Part shown: positions 7,798-17,043 of the stretch, in pieces
How positions within the stretch are numbered: the first letter of the stretch is position 1
Layout of the letters: each line of letters starts with the position of its first letter
NCBI RefSeq assembly: GCF_003001955.1
Contig: NZ_PVNH01000005.1
Coordinates: forward strand, 248,001 to 312,000
Source: Prauserella shujinwangii
GTDB taxonomy: Bacteria; Actinomycetota; Actinomycetes; Mycobacteriales; Pseudonocardiaceae
DNA: 64,000 nt
Direction: 5' to 3'
Position numbers and translations under genes: made by a program
The notes under the pieces: generated by a model
Told to the model about the DNA's origin: nothing
What the model saw: the letters and a program-made list of their open reading frames with translations, nothing else
Database searches by the model: none

Positions 7798-8936
7798 CCG
7801 AGCGCGACCCGGCGACCCCGCTGTGGTGGGGGACGATCGTGCTGCGGGTGATCACGCTGCTGTTCGCGGCAGGCGCGGTCCTGGTGCACCGGGACGGCTA
7901 CGAGCGGGAGTGGCTGGCGTGGACCGCGCTCGGCGTGATGGCGGCCTGGACCGTGGGCACGAGCGTCTGCTACTCGCGGCCCGCGCTGCGCCTCGCGGCG
8001 CTGGTGGCGGTGGACGTGCTCCTCACCTGCGGACTGATGCTCACCTCGCCGTTCGTGCTCTCGGCCGGGCAGTACGCCGAGGCCGCTCCGCTGGTCACCA
8101 CCGTGTGGGCCGCGGTCCCGCCGCTGGCCGCCGGGGCGCGGTTCGGGGCGGTGGGCGGCGTGGTCGCCGGGCTCGTCGTGGCCGTGTCCACCGGCGTGGC
8201 CAGGCTCGAGGTCAACCTCGACGTGGCGCGCGACGGGGTGCTGCTCACCGCGAGCGGGCTGCTCATCGGCATCACGGCGACCACAGCGCGACGGTCTCAG
8301 GCCACGCTCGCGCGGGCCATGCGCGCGGAGGCGGCCAACGCCGAGCGGGAACGGCTCGCCCGCTCCATCCACGACAGCGTGCTGCAGGTCCTCGCCCGGG
8401 TGCGCCGCCGCGGTCACGACCTGGGCGGGGAAGCCGCTGAGCTGGCCCGGCTCGCCGGGGAGCAGGAGATCGCGCTGCGCTCGCTGGTGTCCACGAAGCC
8501 GTCGGTGCCGGTCGGCGGCCCGACCGGCACCGCCGACCTGCGTTCCGCGCTGCAGCTGCTCGCGACGTCCCGGGTCCAGGTCTCCGCACCGGCGGGCGAT
8601 GTCGCGTTGCCGGAGGGAACCGTCGACGAGCTCGTCGCCGTCGCACGGGAGGCGTTGTCCAACGTGGAGCGCCACGCGGGCCCCTCGGCGAAGGCCTGGG
8701 TGCTGCTGGAGGATCTCGGGGAGGAGGTCGTGGTGACGATCAGGGACGACGGTCCGGGCATCCCGGCGGGCAGGCTGGCCGCCGCGGAACGGGAGGGGCA
8801 CCTCGGGGTGGCCCAGTCGATCCGGGGCAGGGTCGCCGAGCTGGGCGGCACCGCGACGCTGGAGACCGCGCCGGGGGCGGGCACCGAGTGGGAGATCAGG
8901 GTGCCCCGCGAGAGCCGCTCGGGGAGGCGCCCGTGA
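7794..8936 (+). CDS. Sensor histidine kinase, MacS-like
   Basis: A 380-residue membrane kinase. The N-terminal ~160 residues hold about five hydrophobic segments (a DUF5931-like sensing region). A dimerisation helix with the phospho-accepting His follows in RLARSIHDSVLQVLARV (about residue 190). The C-terminal ATPase domain carries the N box (EALSNVERHAG), the G1 motif (IRDDGPGIP) and a G2-type GHLGVAQSIRGR segment. The layout matches the actinobacterial MacS family, which pairs with NarL-type regulators. It overlaps the permease stop by 4 bases and the regulator start by 4 bases, so all three are probably translationally coupled. The signal is unknown. Confidence 0.92.
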   Translation: MTERDPATPLWWGTIVLRVITLLFAAGAVLVHRDGYEREWLAWTALGVMAAWTVGTSVCYSRPALRLAALVAVDVLLTCGLMLTSPFVLSAGQYAEAAPLVTTVWAAVPPLAAGARFGAVGGVVAGLVVAVSTGVARLEVNLDVARDGVLLTASGLLIGITATTARRSQATLARAMRAEAANAERERLARSIHDSVLQVLARVRRRGHDLGGEAAELARLAGEQEIALRSLVSTKPSVPVGGPTGTADLRSALQLLATSRVQVSAPAGDVALPEGTVDELVAVAREALSNVERHAGPSAKAWVLLEDLGEEVVVTIRDDGPGIPAGRLAAAEREGHLGVAQSIRGRVAELGGTATLETAPGAGTEWEIRVPRESRSGRRP

Positions 8937-9595
8937 CGATTTCCGTGATGGTCGTCGACGACCACCCCATCTGGCGCGACGGCGTGGCCCGCGACCTGGG
9001 CGAGCACGGCTTCGACGTGCGGGCCACCGCCGCCGACGCGGACGCGGCGATCCGCATCGCCAGGGCCGTCCGCCCCGACGTCGTGCTCATGGACCTCAAC
9101 CTGGACGGCAGCTCGGGAGTACGCGCCACCCAGTCGATCACCGGCGAGCTGCCGGAGACCCGGGTACTGGTGCTGTCGGCCAGCGGGGAGCACGACGACG
9201 TGCTGGAGGCCGTCAAGGCGGGCGCGTCGGGCTACCTGGTGAAGTCCGCCTCGGTCACCGAGCTGGTCGACGCCGTGCGCCGCACGGCAGCGGGCGACCC
9301 GGTGTTCACGGCCGGGCTCGCCGGGCTGGTGCTCGGCGAGTACCGGCGCATGGCGTCCGCGCCGGCCGACGACCAGGCTCCCCGGCTCACCGAACGCGAG
9401 ACCGACGTGCTGCGGCTGGTCGCCAAGGGGCTCACGGCGAGGCAGATCGCCGACCGCCTCGTGATCTCGCACCGCACGGTGGAGAACCACGTGCAGTCCA
9501 CGTTGCGCAAGCTCCAGCTGCACAACCGCGTGGAGCTGGCGCGCTACGCCATCGAGCATGGACTCGACGACGGGGAGGACCCGGACGGTGGGTGA
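8933..9595 (+). CDS. NarL/LuxR-family response regulator, MacR-like
   Basis: A 220-residue two-domain regulator. The receiver domain has the acidic pocket VVDDHP (Asp9/Asp10), the phospho-acceptor Asp54 in VLMDLNLDG, and the conserved Lys in GYLVKSAS. The C-terminal LuxR-type helix-turn-helix is LTEREVLRLV-like and ends in the signature ISHRTVENHV. I chose the GTG at 8933 because it overlaps the kinase stop codon (GTGA) and gives a receiver domain of normal start; a longer upstream frame is antisense-like extension. It is the cognate partner of the kinase immediately upstream. Its targets are unknown, but the DUF1707 gene that follows is a candidate. Confidence 0.95.
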   Translation: MTISVMVVDDHPIWRDGVARDLGEHGFDVRATAADADAAIRIARAVRPDVVLMDLNLDGSSGVRATQSITGELPETRVLVLSASGEHDDVLEAVKAGASGYLVKSASVTELVDAVRRTAAGDPVFTAGLAGLVLGEYRRMASAPADDQAPRLTERETDVLRLVAKGLTARQIADRLVISHRTVENHVQSTLRKLQLHNRVELARYAIEHGLDDGEDPDGG

Positions 9596-9661
9596 GACCC
9601 GGGGATCGTTCGGGGTTTTTCCCGGATCCGCCGCGGTTCCACCGGCCCTAGCATCGTCGCC

Positions 9662-10315
9662 GTGGACGAGAAGGGCGAGCCGGACGGTCAGCCGGTAGCG
9701 GACGAGCGGCAGCGCATGCGCAACCTCCGGGTGTCGGACCAGGAGCGGGAGCACGTCGTCGAGTTGCTGCAGAAGGCCATCGGCCGGGGGATGATCGACC
9801 TCGACGAGTTCACCGAGCGAACGGACATCGCGCTCGCGGCCCGCACCAGAGGTGAGCTCAACGAGGTGTTGGTCGACCTGCCCGGCCTCGTACACCGCGA
9901 CGCCGTGTACCCGGCCGCACCGGGCCCGCCCGGGCCGGGTGATCCCGTGCCGACCGGCAACCGGCTCGAGCTGAAGGCCCACGGCTCGCAGCTGGTGCGC
10001 AAGGGCCGCTGGTACGCGCCGCCGGAGATCGTCGTCCGCAACAAGTACGGCGAGACCCGGCTGGACTTCACCGAGGCCGAGCTCGCCGCTCCGGTCGTGC
10101 ACGTCGAGCTCGACACCAAGTGGGGGTCGGTCACCGTGAAGATCCCGGAACACGCCGTGATCGACACGAACGGGATCACCGAGGTCAAGTGGGGCACCCT
10201 TGACGACAAGACGAACTCGAACGGCAGGCCGGGCACACCGAGGTTCGTGCTGACCGGCCGGGTGCACGGCGGTTCCCTGACGATCAAGTACCCGCGCCGG
10301 GGCCTGTTCGCCTGA
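9662..10315 (+). CDS. DUF1707 domain protein with a LiaF-like C-terminal region
   Basis: A 217-residue soluble protein. Residues ~20-72 form the DUF1707 (SHOCT-like) domain with the recognisable pattern RVSDQEREHVVELLQKAI...DEFTERTDIALAART. The second half is a beta-rich domain resembling the C-terminal region of LiaF-type proteins (NKYGETRLDF, KWGSVTVKIPE, GGSLTIKYPRRG). Such proteins are linked to envelope-stress signalling in Gram-positive bacteria. The position directly behind a MacSR-type pair fits that. TAGCAT ends 7 bases before the GTG and there is no Shine-Dalgarno, so the mRNA is probably leaderless. Its stop codon and that of ptsI face each other inside a 15-base palindrome. Confidence 0.88.
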   Translation: MDEKGEPDGQPVADERQRMRNLRVSDQEREHVVELLQKAIGRGMIDLDEFTERTDIALAARTRGELNEVLVDLPGLVHRDAVYPAAPGPPGPGDPVPTGNRLELKAHGSQLVRKGRWYAPPEIVVRNKYGETRLDFTEAELAAPVVHVELDTKWGSVTVKIPEHAVIDTNGITEVKWGTLDDKTNSNGRPGTPRFVLTGRVHGGSLTIKYPRRGLFA

Positions 10316-10318
10316 GGC

Positions 10319-11953
10319 TCAGGCTTCCCGCGCGGCCACCCTGGCTTGCGCGGCGGTGGGTGCGGCCAGCGCCGCCCGCGCGGCACGCTCGCAGTCGGCC
10401 AGCGTCGCCGTCGCGAGGCTCGCCCCGACCGCGCGCACGGAGGCGGCGTTCATCGAGAGACTCGTGATGCCCAGACCGGCGAGCACCTTGGCCAGCAGGG
10501 GATCGGCCGCGGCCTCGCCGCACACGCCCGCGGGCTTGCCCGTCTCTCTCGCCGCGTCGCCGACCAGACCGATCAGCCGGAGCAACCCGGGTTGCCACGG
10601 GTCGTTGAGGGTGGCCACCGCGCCGAGCTGGCGGTCGGCGGCGAAGGTGTACTGGGCGAGGTCGTTGGTGCCGATGGAGACGAAGTCGACCGCATCGAGC
10701 ACCTCCCGCGCCGTCAGTGCCGCCGCGGGCACCTCGATCATCACTCCGGCTCTGGCGATCCCGGCCGCGCGCACCCGCTCGGCGAACCAGCCGGCCTCCT
10801 CCGCGGTCGCGACCATGGGTGCCATCACCGAGACGTCCGCACCGGAGTCCGCCGCGGCTCCCGCGATGGCCTCCAGCTGGCGGTCCAGCAGGTCGGGCCG
10901 GTCGAAGGCCACCCGGACACCGCGGACGCCGAGCGCGGGGTTCGGTTCGGTCTCCTGCGCGAGGAAGGCGAGCGGCTTGTCGGCGCCCGCGTCGAGCGTG
11001 CGCACGATGACCGGCTTGCCGCGGAACGGCTCCAGCACCGCCGTGTACGCCTTGCGCTGCTCGGCGATGGTGGGCTCGTCGGCCGCGTCGAGATAGCAGA
11101 ACTCCGTGCGGAACAGCCCGACGCCCTCGGCCCCGGTGTCCGCGGCGGCGTGTGCGTCGGCGGGCGCGCCGACGTTGCCGAGCACCTTCACGCGGTGCCC
11201 GTCGGATGTGCGCCCGGTGCCGTCCCACTCGATCGGCCCGCCACTGGCGGCGACCACGGGCGGAGCGCTCGGGTCGACAGCCTCGATGACCCCGGTGTCC
11301 CCGTCCACCGCGAGCGCCCGCGCGTCGTTGGCGAGCAGCCCGCGCACGGCCACGACCGCCGGGATGCCGAGCGAGCGGGCGAGGATGGCCGTGTGGCTGG
11401 TGGGCCCGCCCTCCTCGGTGGCGAGTGCGAGCACGAGCGCCGGATCGAGGCCCGCGGTGTCGGCGGGTGCGAGATCCCTGGCGACGAGCACGCTCGGCTG
11501 GTCCAGCTCGGGCACGCCGGGCGGTTCGATACCCAGTAGCTGGGCGATGATCCGGTCGCGGACGTCCTCGATGTCCCGGACCCGCTCGGCCATGTACCCG
11601 CCCGCGCTGGCGAGCGCGTGGGTGAAGTTGGCCGCGGCCTCGTAGACGGCCCGCGCGGCGGGGATGTTCTGCGCGGTCACGAGCTGCTCGGCCTGGCTGA
11701 CCAGCGCCGGGTCACCGGCCATGGCGGCGGTGGTGGACAGGATCGTCGCCGCGTCCCCACTGGCCGCCGCGGCCTTCGCCTCCAGCCGGGCCACCACGGC
11801 CTGCGCGGCGGGCGCGATACGGGCGGCCTCCTCGTGCAGGTCGTCGGGCGGCGGGGTGCTGGCGGGCTCGCCGAGCGGTTCGGTGACGCGGACGACCGGG
11901 CCGCTCGCCCGGCCCGGGCTCACGGGCACTCCGGACAGCTGGACGTCAGACAT
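10319..11953 (-). CDS. ptsI: Phosphoenolpyruvate-protein phosphotransferase (PTS enzyme I)
   Basis: A 544-residue cytosolic enzyme that takes phosphate from phosphoenolpyruvate on a histidine and passes it to HPr, the first step of PTS sugar uptake. The phospho-His motif is GGPTSHTAILARSLGIPAVV. The PEP-binding barrel follows, with GLFRTEFCYLD, a metal-binding MIEVPAA and the active-site Cys region GVCGEAAADPLL. The C-terminus (SLSMNAASV) is normal. The length is slightly below the usual 555-575, mainly through a compact N-terminus. No HPr or enzyme II gene is in the window. The stop lies 3 bases from the stop of the convergent DUF1707 gene. A ribokinase gene is next on the same strand, which fits a carbohydrate role. 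Confidence 0.95.
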   Translation of the reverse strand: MSDVQLSGVPVSPGRASGPVVRVTEPLGEPASTPPPDDLHEEAARIAPAAQAVVARLEAKAAAASGDAATILSTTAAMAGDPALVSQAEQLVTAQNIPAARAVYEAAANFTHALASAGGYMAERVRDIEDVRDRIIAQLLGIEPPGVPELDQPSVLVARDLAPADTAGLDPALVLALATEEGGPTSHTAILARSLGIPAVVAVRGLLANDARALAVDGDTGVIEAVDPSAPPVVAASGGPIEWDGTGRTSDGHRVKVLGNVGAPADAHAAADTGAEGVGLFRTEFCYLDAADEPTIAEQRKAYTAVLEPFRGKPVIVRTLDAGADKPLAFLAQETEPNPALGVRGVRVAFDRPDLLDRQLEAIAGAAADSGADVSVMAPMVATAEEAGWFAERVRAAGIARAGVMIEVPAAALTAREVLDAVDFVSIGTNDLAQYTFAADRQLGAVATLNDPWQPGLLRLIGLVGDAARETGKPAGVCGEAAADPLLAKVLAGLGITSLSMNAASVRAVGASLATATLADCERAARAALAAPTAAQARVAAREA

Positions 11954-12005
11954 GGTCTAGACCATAGCGGTTCATGATCCTCCAAGGGCAGCTCGCGCTG
12001 CCACC

Positions 12006-12893
12006 CTAACCAAGTTCGTCGGCGGTGGGGTAGGACGGCTGCGCCCCGGTCCGCGTCACCGAGACGGCGGCGACCTGGGCGGCCGTGCGGGCCGCCGCCG
12101 CGAGACCGGCTCCCCCGGCCAGGGCGTGGGCGAGCGCCCCGGCGAACGCGTCCCCGGCGCCCGTCGTGTCGACCACCTTGACCCGTGGCGACGGAACCTC
12201 GGTCGTCCCGTCCCGGGTCACCACGACGGCTCCGTGCGCGCCCCGCGTGACGACGGCCGAGCGGGGGCCGAGCTCGAGCAGCCGCGCGGGGTCGGCGGCG
12301 TCCTCGCCGAGCAGCCAGGCCGCCTCGTGCTCGTTGACCAGCAGCACGTCGAGCACGGCGAGGGCCTCGGCGGCGAGCTCCGCGACGGGGGACAGGTTCA
12401 GCACCGTCCGCACCCCTGCGGCGGCGGCCGAGACGAGCACGTGCTCCACGGTCGGCAGCGGGATCTCCATCGACGCGACGAGCACCCGGACGCCCGCGAA
12501 CCCACCCGTGACACCAGCGACGTCGTCGATGTCGGCGGGTGCCAGCGCGTGGTTGGCTCCCGGCGAGACCAGGATCGAGTTCTCCCCGTCCGGCGTGACG
12601 GTGATGTAGGCGGCTCCGGTCGGCCGGTCGACCGTCCGCACCAGGTCCGTCCGCACGCCGGACTCGCGCAGCGATTCCAGCAGCAGCTTGCCGTGCCCGT
12701 CGGCACCGACCGCGCCCACCAACGCGACGTCCGCGCCGAGCCGCGCCGCCGCGACGGCGGTGTTGGCGCCCTTGCCGCCGGGCAGGATGCGGGTGTCGCC
12801 ACCGAGGACGGTCTCCCCGCCACCGGGGCGCCGGTCCGCCGGGACGACGAGGTCGGCATTGGCCGAGCCGACCACGAGCACCTGTGCGGTCAT
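12006..12893 (-). CDS. rbsK: PfkB-family carbohydrate kinase, ribokinase-like
   Basis: A 295-residue sugar kinase that phosphorylates ribose or a related sugar with ATP. The N-terminal GSANADLV and PGGKGANTAVAAARLGA match ribokinase substrate-binding signatures. The C-terminal VDTTGAGDAFAGALA carries the catalytic Asp and the anion hole. TPDGENSILVSPGAN supports ribokinase rather than fructokinase. I chose the ATG read from 12891-12893 because it begins right before the family's first strand; an in-frame GTG 8 codons upstream is the alternative. Neither has a clear Shine-Dalgarno. It lies 52 bases upstream of ptsI on the same strand and may be co-transcribed. No ribose transporter is adjacent, so the substrate remains inferred. 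Confidence 0.88.
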   Translation of the reverse strand: MTAQVLVVGSANADLVVPADRRPGGGETVLGGDTRILPGGKGANTAVAAARLGADVALVGAVGADGHGKLLLESLRESGVRTDLVRTVDRPTGAAYITVTPDGENSILVSPGANHALAPADIDDVAGVTGGFAGVRVLVASMEIPLPTVEHVLVSAAAAGVRTVLNLSPVAELAAEALAVLDVLLVNEHEAAWLLGEDAADPARLLELGPRSAVVTRGAHGAVVVTRDGTTEVPSPRVKVVDTTGAGDAFAGALAHALAGGAGLAAAARTAAQVAAVSVTRTGAQPSYPTADELG

Positions 12894-13287
12894 GTGGCCG
12901 AGACTGCCAGAAACCACCCGGTCAGCGGTGCGCCGGGAACAGACATGAAGGATTTTGTAACTTTCCGCCCGCGCGATGCGACAATCAGGTGAGGTCCACC
13001 GAGACTCACCCTTTCGGGTGAGTTCCACATCGGGGCGTCATCGCCGCGATCTCGGCGGGCTCTCCTCAGCACCGCCGCGTTCGCGCGGGGGTGTTGTTCG
13101 GCCCCGGTCCCCAGGGCTGCTGGCCGGACATCGGGTCGCCGGCACCGGTCACGTAGCCCCCCGAGTGATCGGTGCCGGCGGCGCCCGGACGTTTCCCCGG
13201 CCGGGCTGCCGCGCGCCACCCCGGTCCGCGGAAGGGCTCATACACTTCCGGGATCGGAGATCATCGGCAGCTCGGGCGGGGTACGTC
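12894..13287. promoter_or_regulatory. 394-bp gene-free divergent region with two strong stem-loops
   Basis: This region separates the ribokinase (minus) from the TetR gene (plus). It holds an 8-bp perfect stem with a TTTC loop (13004-13011 with 13016-13023). It also holds a 15-bp stem with one G-U pair and a 12-base loop (13138-13152 with 13165-13179). Neither is followed by a T-tract and no gene ends here. They could be a small RNA, an attenuator or TetR binding sites. I see no convincing additional frame. Confidence 0.5.
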
Positions 13288-14025
13288 ATGAACAAGGCCA
13301 TACGGCGGGGCCGCGAGGCCACGGGACAGGACATCCGGCAGACGGCCCGCGCGCTTCTCGTGCGGCACGGCCCCGAGGCCGTCACCCTCCGCGCCATCGC
13401 CCGCGAGCTCGGGATCACCGCGCCCGCGCTGTACCGCTACTACGGCTCTCGCGACGACCTGATCGAGCAGCTGCGCCGCGACGTGGTGGCCGACCTCGGC
13501 ACCGAACTGGCCGCCGAGCCCGCCGCGGAGGGCGCGCTGCGGCTGTTCGAGATCTGCAAGGGCTTCCGGCGCTGGGCGCTCACCCACACCCAGGAGTTCA
13601 CGCTCGTGTTCGCCTCGCCCACCGGCGAGGTCGGCTCCGCCGAGGGCAGTGTGACCACGCTGAAGCAGGCCTCCGAACCGTTCGGCAGGCTGTTCCTCAC
13701 CGCGGCCGGGCAGGTGCTCGCCACGCACGAGGTGGCCACGCCGCCGGACGAGGTCGTGCCGCCCGAGCTGCAGGACGACCTCGCGGCGTACCGCGACGCC
13801 CTCGTCGCCGCCGTCGCCGAATCCGGGCTCGACATGCCCACCGATCGGCTCACGCTCGGCACGACGTACCTCATGATCCAGTTCTGGGCCCGCATCTACG
13901 GGCACGTCACGCTCGAGGTGTTCGGCAACTACCCGATCACCGTGCAGAAGCCGGACGCGCTGTTCGACGCGCTGCTGGCCGACCTCGCCAGGGAGATCGG
14001 GCTCAGCCTCAGCGCACCACGTTGA
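13288..14025 (+). CDS. TetR/AcrR-family transcriptional regulator
   Basis: A 245-residue repressor-type regulator. The N-terminal helix-turn-helix is typical: [28 protein letters not shown], then [19 protein letters not shown] (about residues 15-60). The C-terminal ligand-binding domain resembles the TetR_C WHG-type group ([31 protein letters not shown]). I chose the ATG at 13288 because it places the HTH at the usual distance. The target is unknown; the long upstream region with inverted repeats is a candidate for autoregulation. The last 17 bases overlap the 3' end of leuS on the other strand, an unusually tight convergent arrangement. Confidence 0.9.
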   Translation: MNKAIRRGREATGQDIRQTARALLVRHGPEAVTLRAIARELGITAPALYRYYGSRDDLIEQLRRDVVADLGTELAAEPAAEGALRLFEICKGFRRWALTHTQEFTLVFASPTGEVGSAEGSVTTLKQASEPFGRLFLTAAGQVLATHEVATPPDEVVPPELQDDLAAYRDALVAAVAESGLDMPTDRLTLGTTYLMIQFWARIYGHVTLEVFGNYPITVQKPDALFDALLADLAREIGLSLSAPR

Positions 14026-16855
14026 CCAGGCGGCCCGGCACGACGATGACCTTCCGCGGCTCCGCGCCGTCCAGCAGCGCGGCGATCTTGGCATCCGCCA
14101 GCGCCGCGGCCCGCACGTCGTCCTGCCCGGCGTCGGCCGCCACCGTCACCCGCGACCGGACCTTGCCGTTGACCTGGATCGGGTACTCGACCGTCTCGTC
14201 GACCAGCCACTTCTCGTCCGGCACCGGGAACGGACCGTGCACCAGGGAGTCCGGGTGGCCCAGCCGCTGCCACAGCTCCTCGGCGATGTGCGGGCACATC
14301 GGGGCGAGCATCAGCACCAGCGGCTCGGCCAGCTCCCTCGGTGTGGCCTCCGCCGAGCCGTAGGTTTTGGTGACGTAGTTGTTCAGCTCGATCAGCTTCG
14401 CGCCGGCGGTGTTGAACCGCAGCTCCGCGTAGTCCTCCCGCACCCCGGCGACGGTCTTGTGCAGCTGCCTGCGGTCGTCGTCGGTCAGCTCGATGTCGGC
14501 GACCCTTACCGCGCCGGTGGCCTCGTCCACGACGAGCCGCCACAGCCGCTGCAGGAACCGCTGCGACCCGACGACGTCCTTCGTGGCCCACGGGCGGGAG
14601 TCGTCCAGCGGGCCCATGGACATCTCGTAGAACCGGAAGGTGTCGGCACCGTAGTTCTCGGACATCTCGTCCGGGGTGACGACGTTCTTCAGGCTCTTGC
14701 CCATCTTCCCGTACTCCTGGGTGACCTCTTCGCCCTGGTAGAAGTACTTGCCGTCGCGCTCCTCCACGTCCTCGGCCGGCACGTAGACGCCGCGCGAGTC
14801 GGTGTAGGCGAACGCCTGGATGTAGCCCTGGTTGTAGAGCCTGCGGTACGGCTCCGCCGAGGAGACGTGCCCCAGGTCGTACAGGACCTTGTGCCAGAAC
14901 CGCGAGTACAGCAGGTGCAGCACGGCGTGCTCGACGCCGCCGACATAGAGGTCCAGCCCACCGGGGTCGTTGACGCCGTGCTCGGCGGGGCGCGGCCCCA
15001 TCCAGTACCGCTCGTTCTCCGGGTCGACGAAGCGCTCGGCGTTGTCCGGGTCGATGTAGCGCAGCTGGTACCAGCACGAACCGGCCCACTGCGGCATGAC
15101 ATTGGTGTCGCGCCGGTACTTCTTCGGCCCGTCGCCCAGGTCCAGTGTGACCTCGACCCAGTCGGTGGCCTTGGCCAGCGGCGGCTGCGGCTCCGAGTCG
15201 GCGTCGTCCGGGTCGAACGTCGTGGGCGCGTACTCGGGAACGTCGGGCAGCTCGACCGGCAGGTGCTCCTCGGGCAGCGCGATCGGCAGGTCGTTCTCGT
15301 CGTAGACGATCGGGAACGGCTCACCCCAGTAGCGCTGCCGGGCGAACAGCCAGTCGCGCAGCTTGTACTGCACGGTGCCCTCGCCGTGGCCCTTCTCCTC
15401 CAGCCACGCGATGATCGCCTTCTTGGCGTCCTCGACGCCCATGCCGTTCAGGCTGAGGTCCTCGTTGGACGAGTTGATCGCCGGCCCCTCGCCGGTGAAC
15501 GCCGCACCCTCGAAGTCCTCACCCGGGTCGACGGTGCGGACGATGCGCAGGCCGAACTTGGTCGCGAAGTCCCAGTCCCGCTGGTCCTGCGCGGGCACCG
15601 CCATGATCGCGCCGGTGCCGTAGCCCATCAGCACGTAGTCGGCGATGAACACGGGAATCTGTTCGCCGTTGACCGGGTTGGTGGCGAACGCACCGGTGAA
15701 GACGCCGCTCTTGTCCCTGCTCTCCTGGCGGTCGAGCTCGGACTTGCGGGCCGCCTCCGCCCGGTAGCTCTTCACCGCCTCCGCGGGCGTCGCCGCGCCC
15801 CCGGTCCAACGCTCGTCGGTGCCCTCCGGCCACTCCGCCGCGGTGAGCCGGTCGACCAGCGGGTGCTCGGGCGCCAGCACCATGTAGGTGGCTCCGAACA
15901 GCGTGTCCGGCCGGGTGGTGAAGACCTCGATCGTCTCCCCGTCCGCACGGAAGCGCACGTTCGCGCCGCGCGAGCGACCGATCCAGTTGCGCTGCATCGT
16001 CTTGACCTTCTCGGGCCAGTCCAGCAGGTCCAGATCGTCCAGCAGGCGGTCGGCGTAGGCGGTGATCCGCATCATCCACTGGCGCAGGTTCTTGCGAAAC
16101 ACCGGGAAGTTGCCACGCTCGGTCAGTCCCTCGGCGGTGACCTCCTCGTTGGCGACCACGGTGCCGAGGCCGGGCGCCCAGTTCACCGGCGCCTCGGAGA
16201 TGTAGACCAGCCGGTGGGAGTCGATGACGCGGCGCTGCTCGACCCCGGACAGCTCGGCCCACGGGCGGCCGTCCGGCGTCTCCCGCTCGCCTTCGGCGAA
16301 CTCGCGCTCCAGTTCCGCGATGGGCCTCGCCCTGTCCTGCTTCTCGTCATAGAACGAGTTGAAGATCTGCAGGAAGATCCACTGCGTCCAGCGGTAGTAC
16401 TCGACGTCCGTGGTGGCGATCCGCCGCCGCTCGTCGTGGCCGAGGCCCAGCCTGCGGATCTGGCTCAGGTACCGCTCGATGTTGGCCTCGGTCGTGGTGC
16501 GCGGGTGCGTTCCGGTCTGCGCGGCGTACTGCTCGGCGGGCAGGCCGAAGGCGTCGAAGCCCATCGTGTGCAGCACGTTGCGGCCGGTCATCCGGTGGTA
16601 CCTGGCGAAGACGTCGGTGCCGATGAAGCCCAGTGGGTGCCCGACGTGCAGGCCCGATCCGGACGGGTACGGGAACATGTCCTGGACGAACAGCTTGTCC
16701 GAGGGAATCGGCGTGTCCTCGGCGAGCGGGCCCTTCGGGTTGGGCGCGTGGTAGGTCCCGTGGTCGGCCCAGTAGTCCTGCCACCGCCGCTCGATCCGGC
16801 CGGCCAGCTCCGCCGTGTAGCGGTGCGCCGGAGCCTGCTCGGTGCCGTCTGTCAT
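14009..16855 (-). CDS. leuS: Leucyl-tRNA synthetase
   Basis: A 948-residue class I synthetase that charges tRNA-Leu. The ATP-binding HIGH-type motif is HVGH at residues 70-73. The editing (CP1) domain lies around residues 260-480, with the conserved [20 protein letters not shown] segment of the Leu/Ile/Val class. The catalytic KMSKS-type motif is KMGKS near residue 718, and the anticodon-binding and C-terminal domains follow. The length is normal for actinobacterial LeuS. GGAGGATC precedes the ATG read from 16853-16855. The mRNA leader encodes a short peptide with three consecutive leucines followed by a terminator-like hairpin, so transcription is probably controlled by attenuation. The 3' end overlaps the TetR gene by 17 bases. 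Confidence 0.98.
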   Translation of the reverse strand: MTDGTEQAPAHRYTAELAGRIERRWQDYWADHGTYHAPNPKGPLAEDTPIPSDKLFVQDMFPYPSGSGLHVGHPLGFIGTDVFARYHRMTGRNVLHTMGFDAFGLPAEQYAAQTGTHPRTTTEANIERYLSQIRRLGLGHDERRRIATTDVEYYRWTQWIFLQIFNSFYDEKQDRARPIAELEREFAEGERETPDGRPWAELSGVEQRRVIDSHRLVYISEAPVNWAPGLGTVVANEEVTAEGLTERGNFPVFRKNLRQWMMRITAYADRLLDDLDLLDWPEKVKTMQRNWIGRSRGANVRFRADGETIEVFTTRPDTLFGATYMVLAPEHPLVDRLTAAEWPEGTDERWTGGAATPAEAVKSYRAEAARKSELDRQESRDKSGVFTGAFATNPVNGEQIPVFIADYVLMGYGTGAIMAVPAQDQRDWDFATKFGLRIVRTVDPGEDFEGAAFTGEGPAINSSNEDLSLNGMGVEDAKKAIIAWLEEKGHGEGTVQYKLRDWLFARQRYWGEPFPIVYDENDLPIALPEEHLPVELPDVPEYAPTTFDPDDADSEPQPPLAKATDWVEVTLDLGDGPKKYRRDTNVMPQWAGSCWYQLRYIDPDNAERFVDPENERYWMGPRPAEHGVNDPGGLDLYVGGVEHAVLHLLYSRFWHKVLYDLGHVSSAEPYRRLYNQGYIQAFAYTDSRGVYVPAEDVEERDGKYFYQGEEVTQEYGKMGKSLKNVVTPDEMSENYGADTFRFYEMSMGPLDDSRPWATKDVVGSQRFLQRLWRLVVDEATGAVRVADIELTDDDRRQLHKTVAGVREDYAELRFNTAGAKLIELNNYVTKTYGSAEATPRELAEPLVLMLAPMCPHIAEELWQRLGHPDSLVHGPFPVPDEKWLVDETVEYPIQVNGKVRSRVTVAADAGQDDVRAAALADAKIAALLDGAEPRKVIVVPGRLVNVVR

Positions 16856-16896
16856 CGCCGATCCTCCCGTGTACCTGCCTGCCCCAGAAAGAACGC

Positions 16897-16925
16897 AACC
16901 CCCCAGCCCGAAGGCGTGAGGGGTT
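16897..16925 (-). terminator. Attenuator hairpin in the leuS leader
   Basis: On the minus strand AACCCCTCA pairs with TGGGGGGTT (9 pairs including one G-U, with a 2-bp inner extension over a TTC loop). It is followed by the T-rich GCGTTCTTTC. It lies between the leader-peptide stop and the leuS start, the position expected for the terminator of a ribosome-mediated attenuator. Confidence 0.65.
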
Positions 16926-16945
16926 CGCCGCGCTGCCGGACCTGG

Positions 16946-16984
16946 TCAGCGCGGCCGGATAAGGAGCAGGCTGGTCGTTCTCAT
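16946..16984 (-). CDS. leuS leader peptide (12 residues, Leu-Leu-Leu)
   Basis: A 12-codon frame from the ATG at 16982-16984 to the TGA at 16946-16948 encodes MRTTSLLLIRPR. Three consecutive leucine codons (CTG CTC CTT), the 90-base distance to leuS and the terminator-like hairpin in between match classical amino-acid attenuation. When charged tRNA-Leu is scarce the ribosome stalls on the Leu codons and the downstream terminator would fail to form. The T-box mechanism is not supported, because I do not see a T-box sequence. The control codons include CTT, which is rare in this genome. Confidence 0.75.
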   Translation of the reverse strand: MRTTSLLLIRPR

Positions 16985-17043
16985 CGCCCTCATGGTAGCC
17001 GCCCCGACCACGGCGTTTTCGGACAGCCCGTATTCTGGCTCTC

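Noticed and set aside
12894-13028. N-terminal extension of the ribokinase to 13028
   Set aside because: The added residues match nothing in the family, and the Rossmann-like start begins at the internal ATG.
16856-16990. T-box riboswitch for leuS
   Set aside because: No T-box sequence or specifier loop could be seen; the leader peptide with Leu codons explains the region better.
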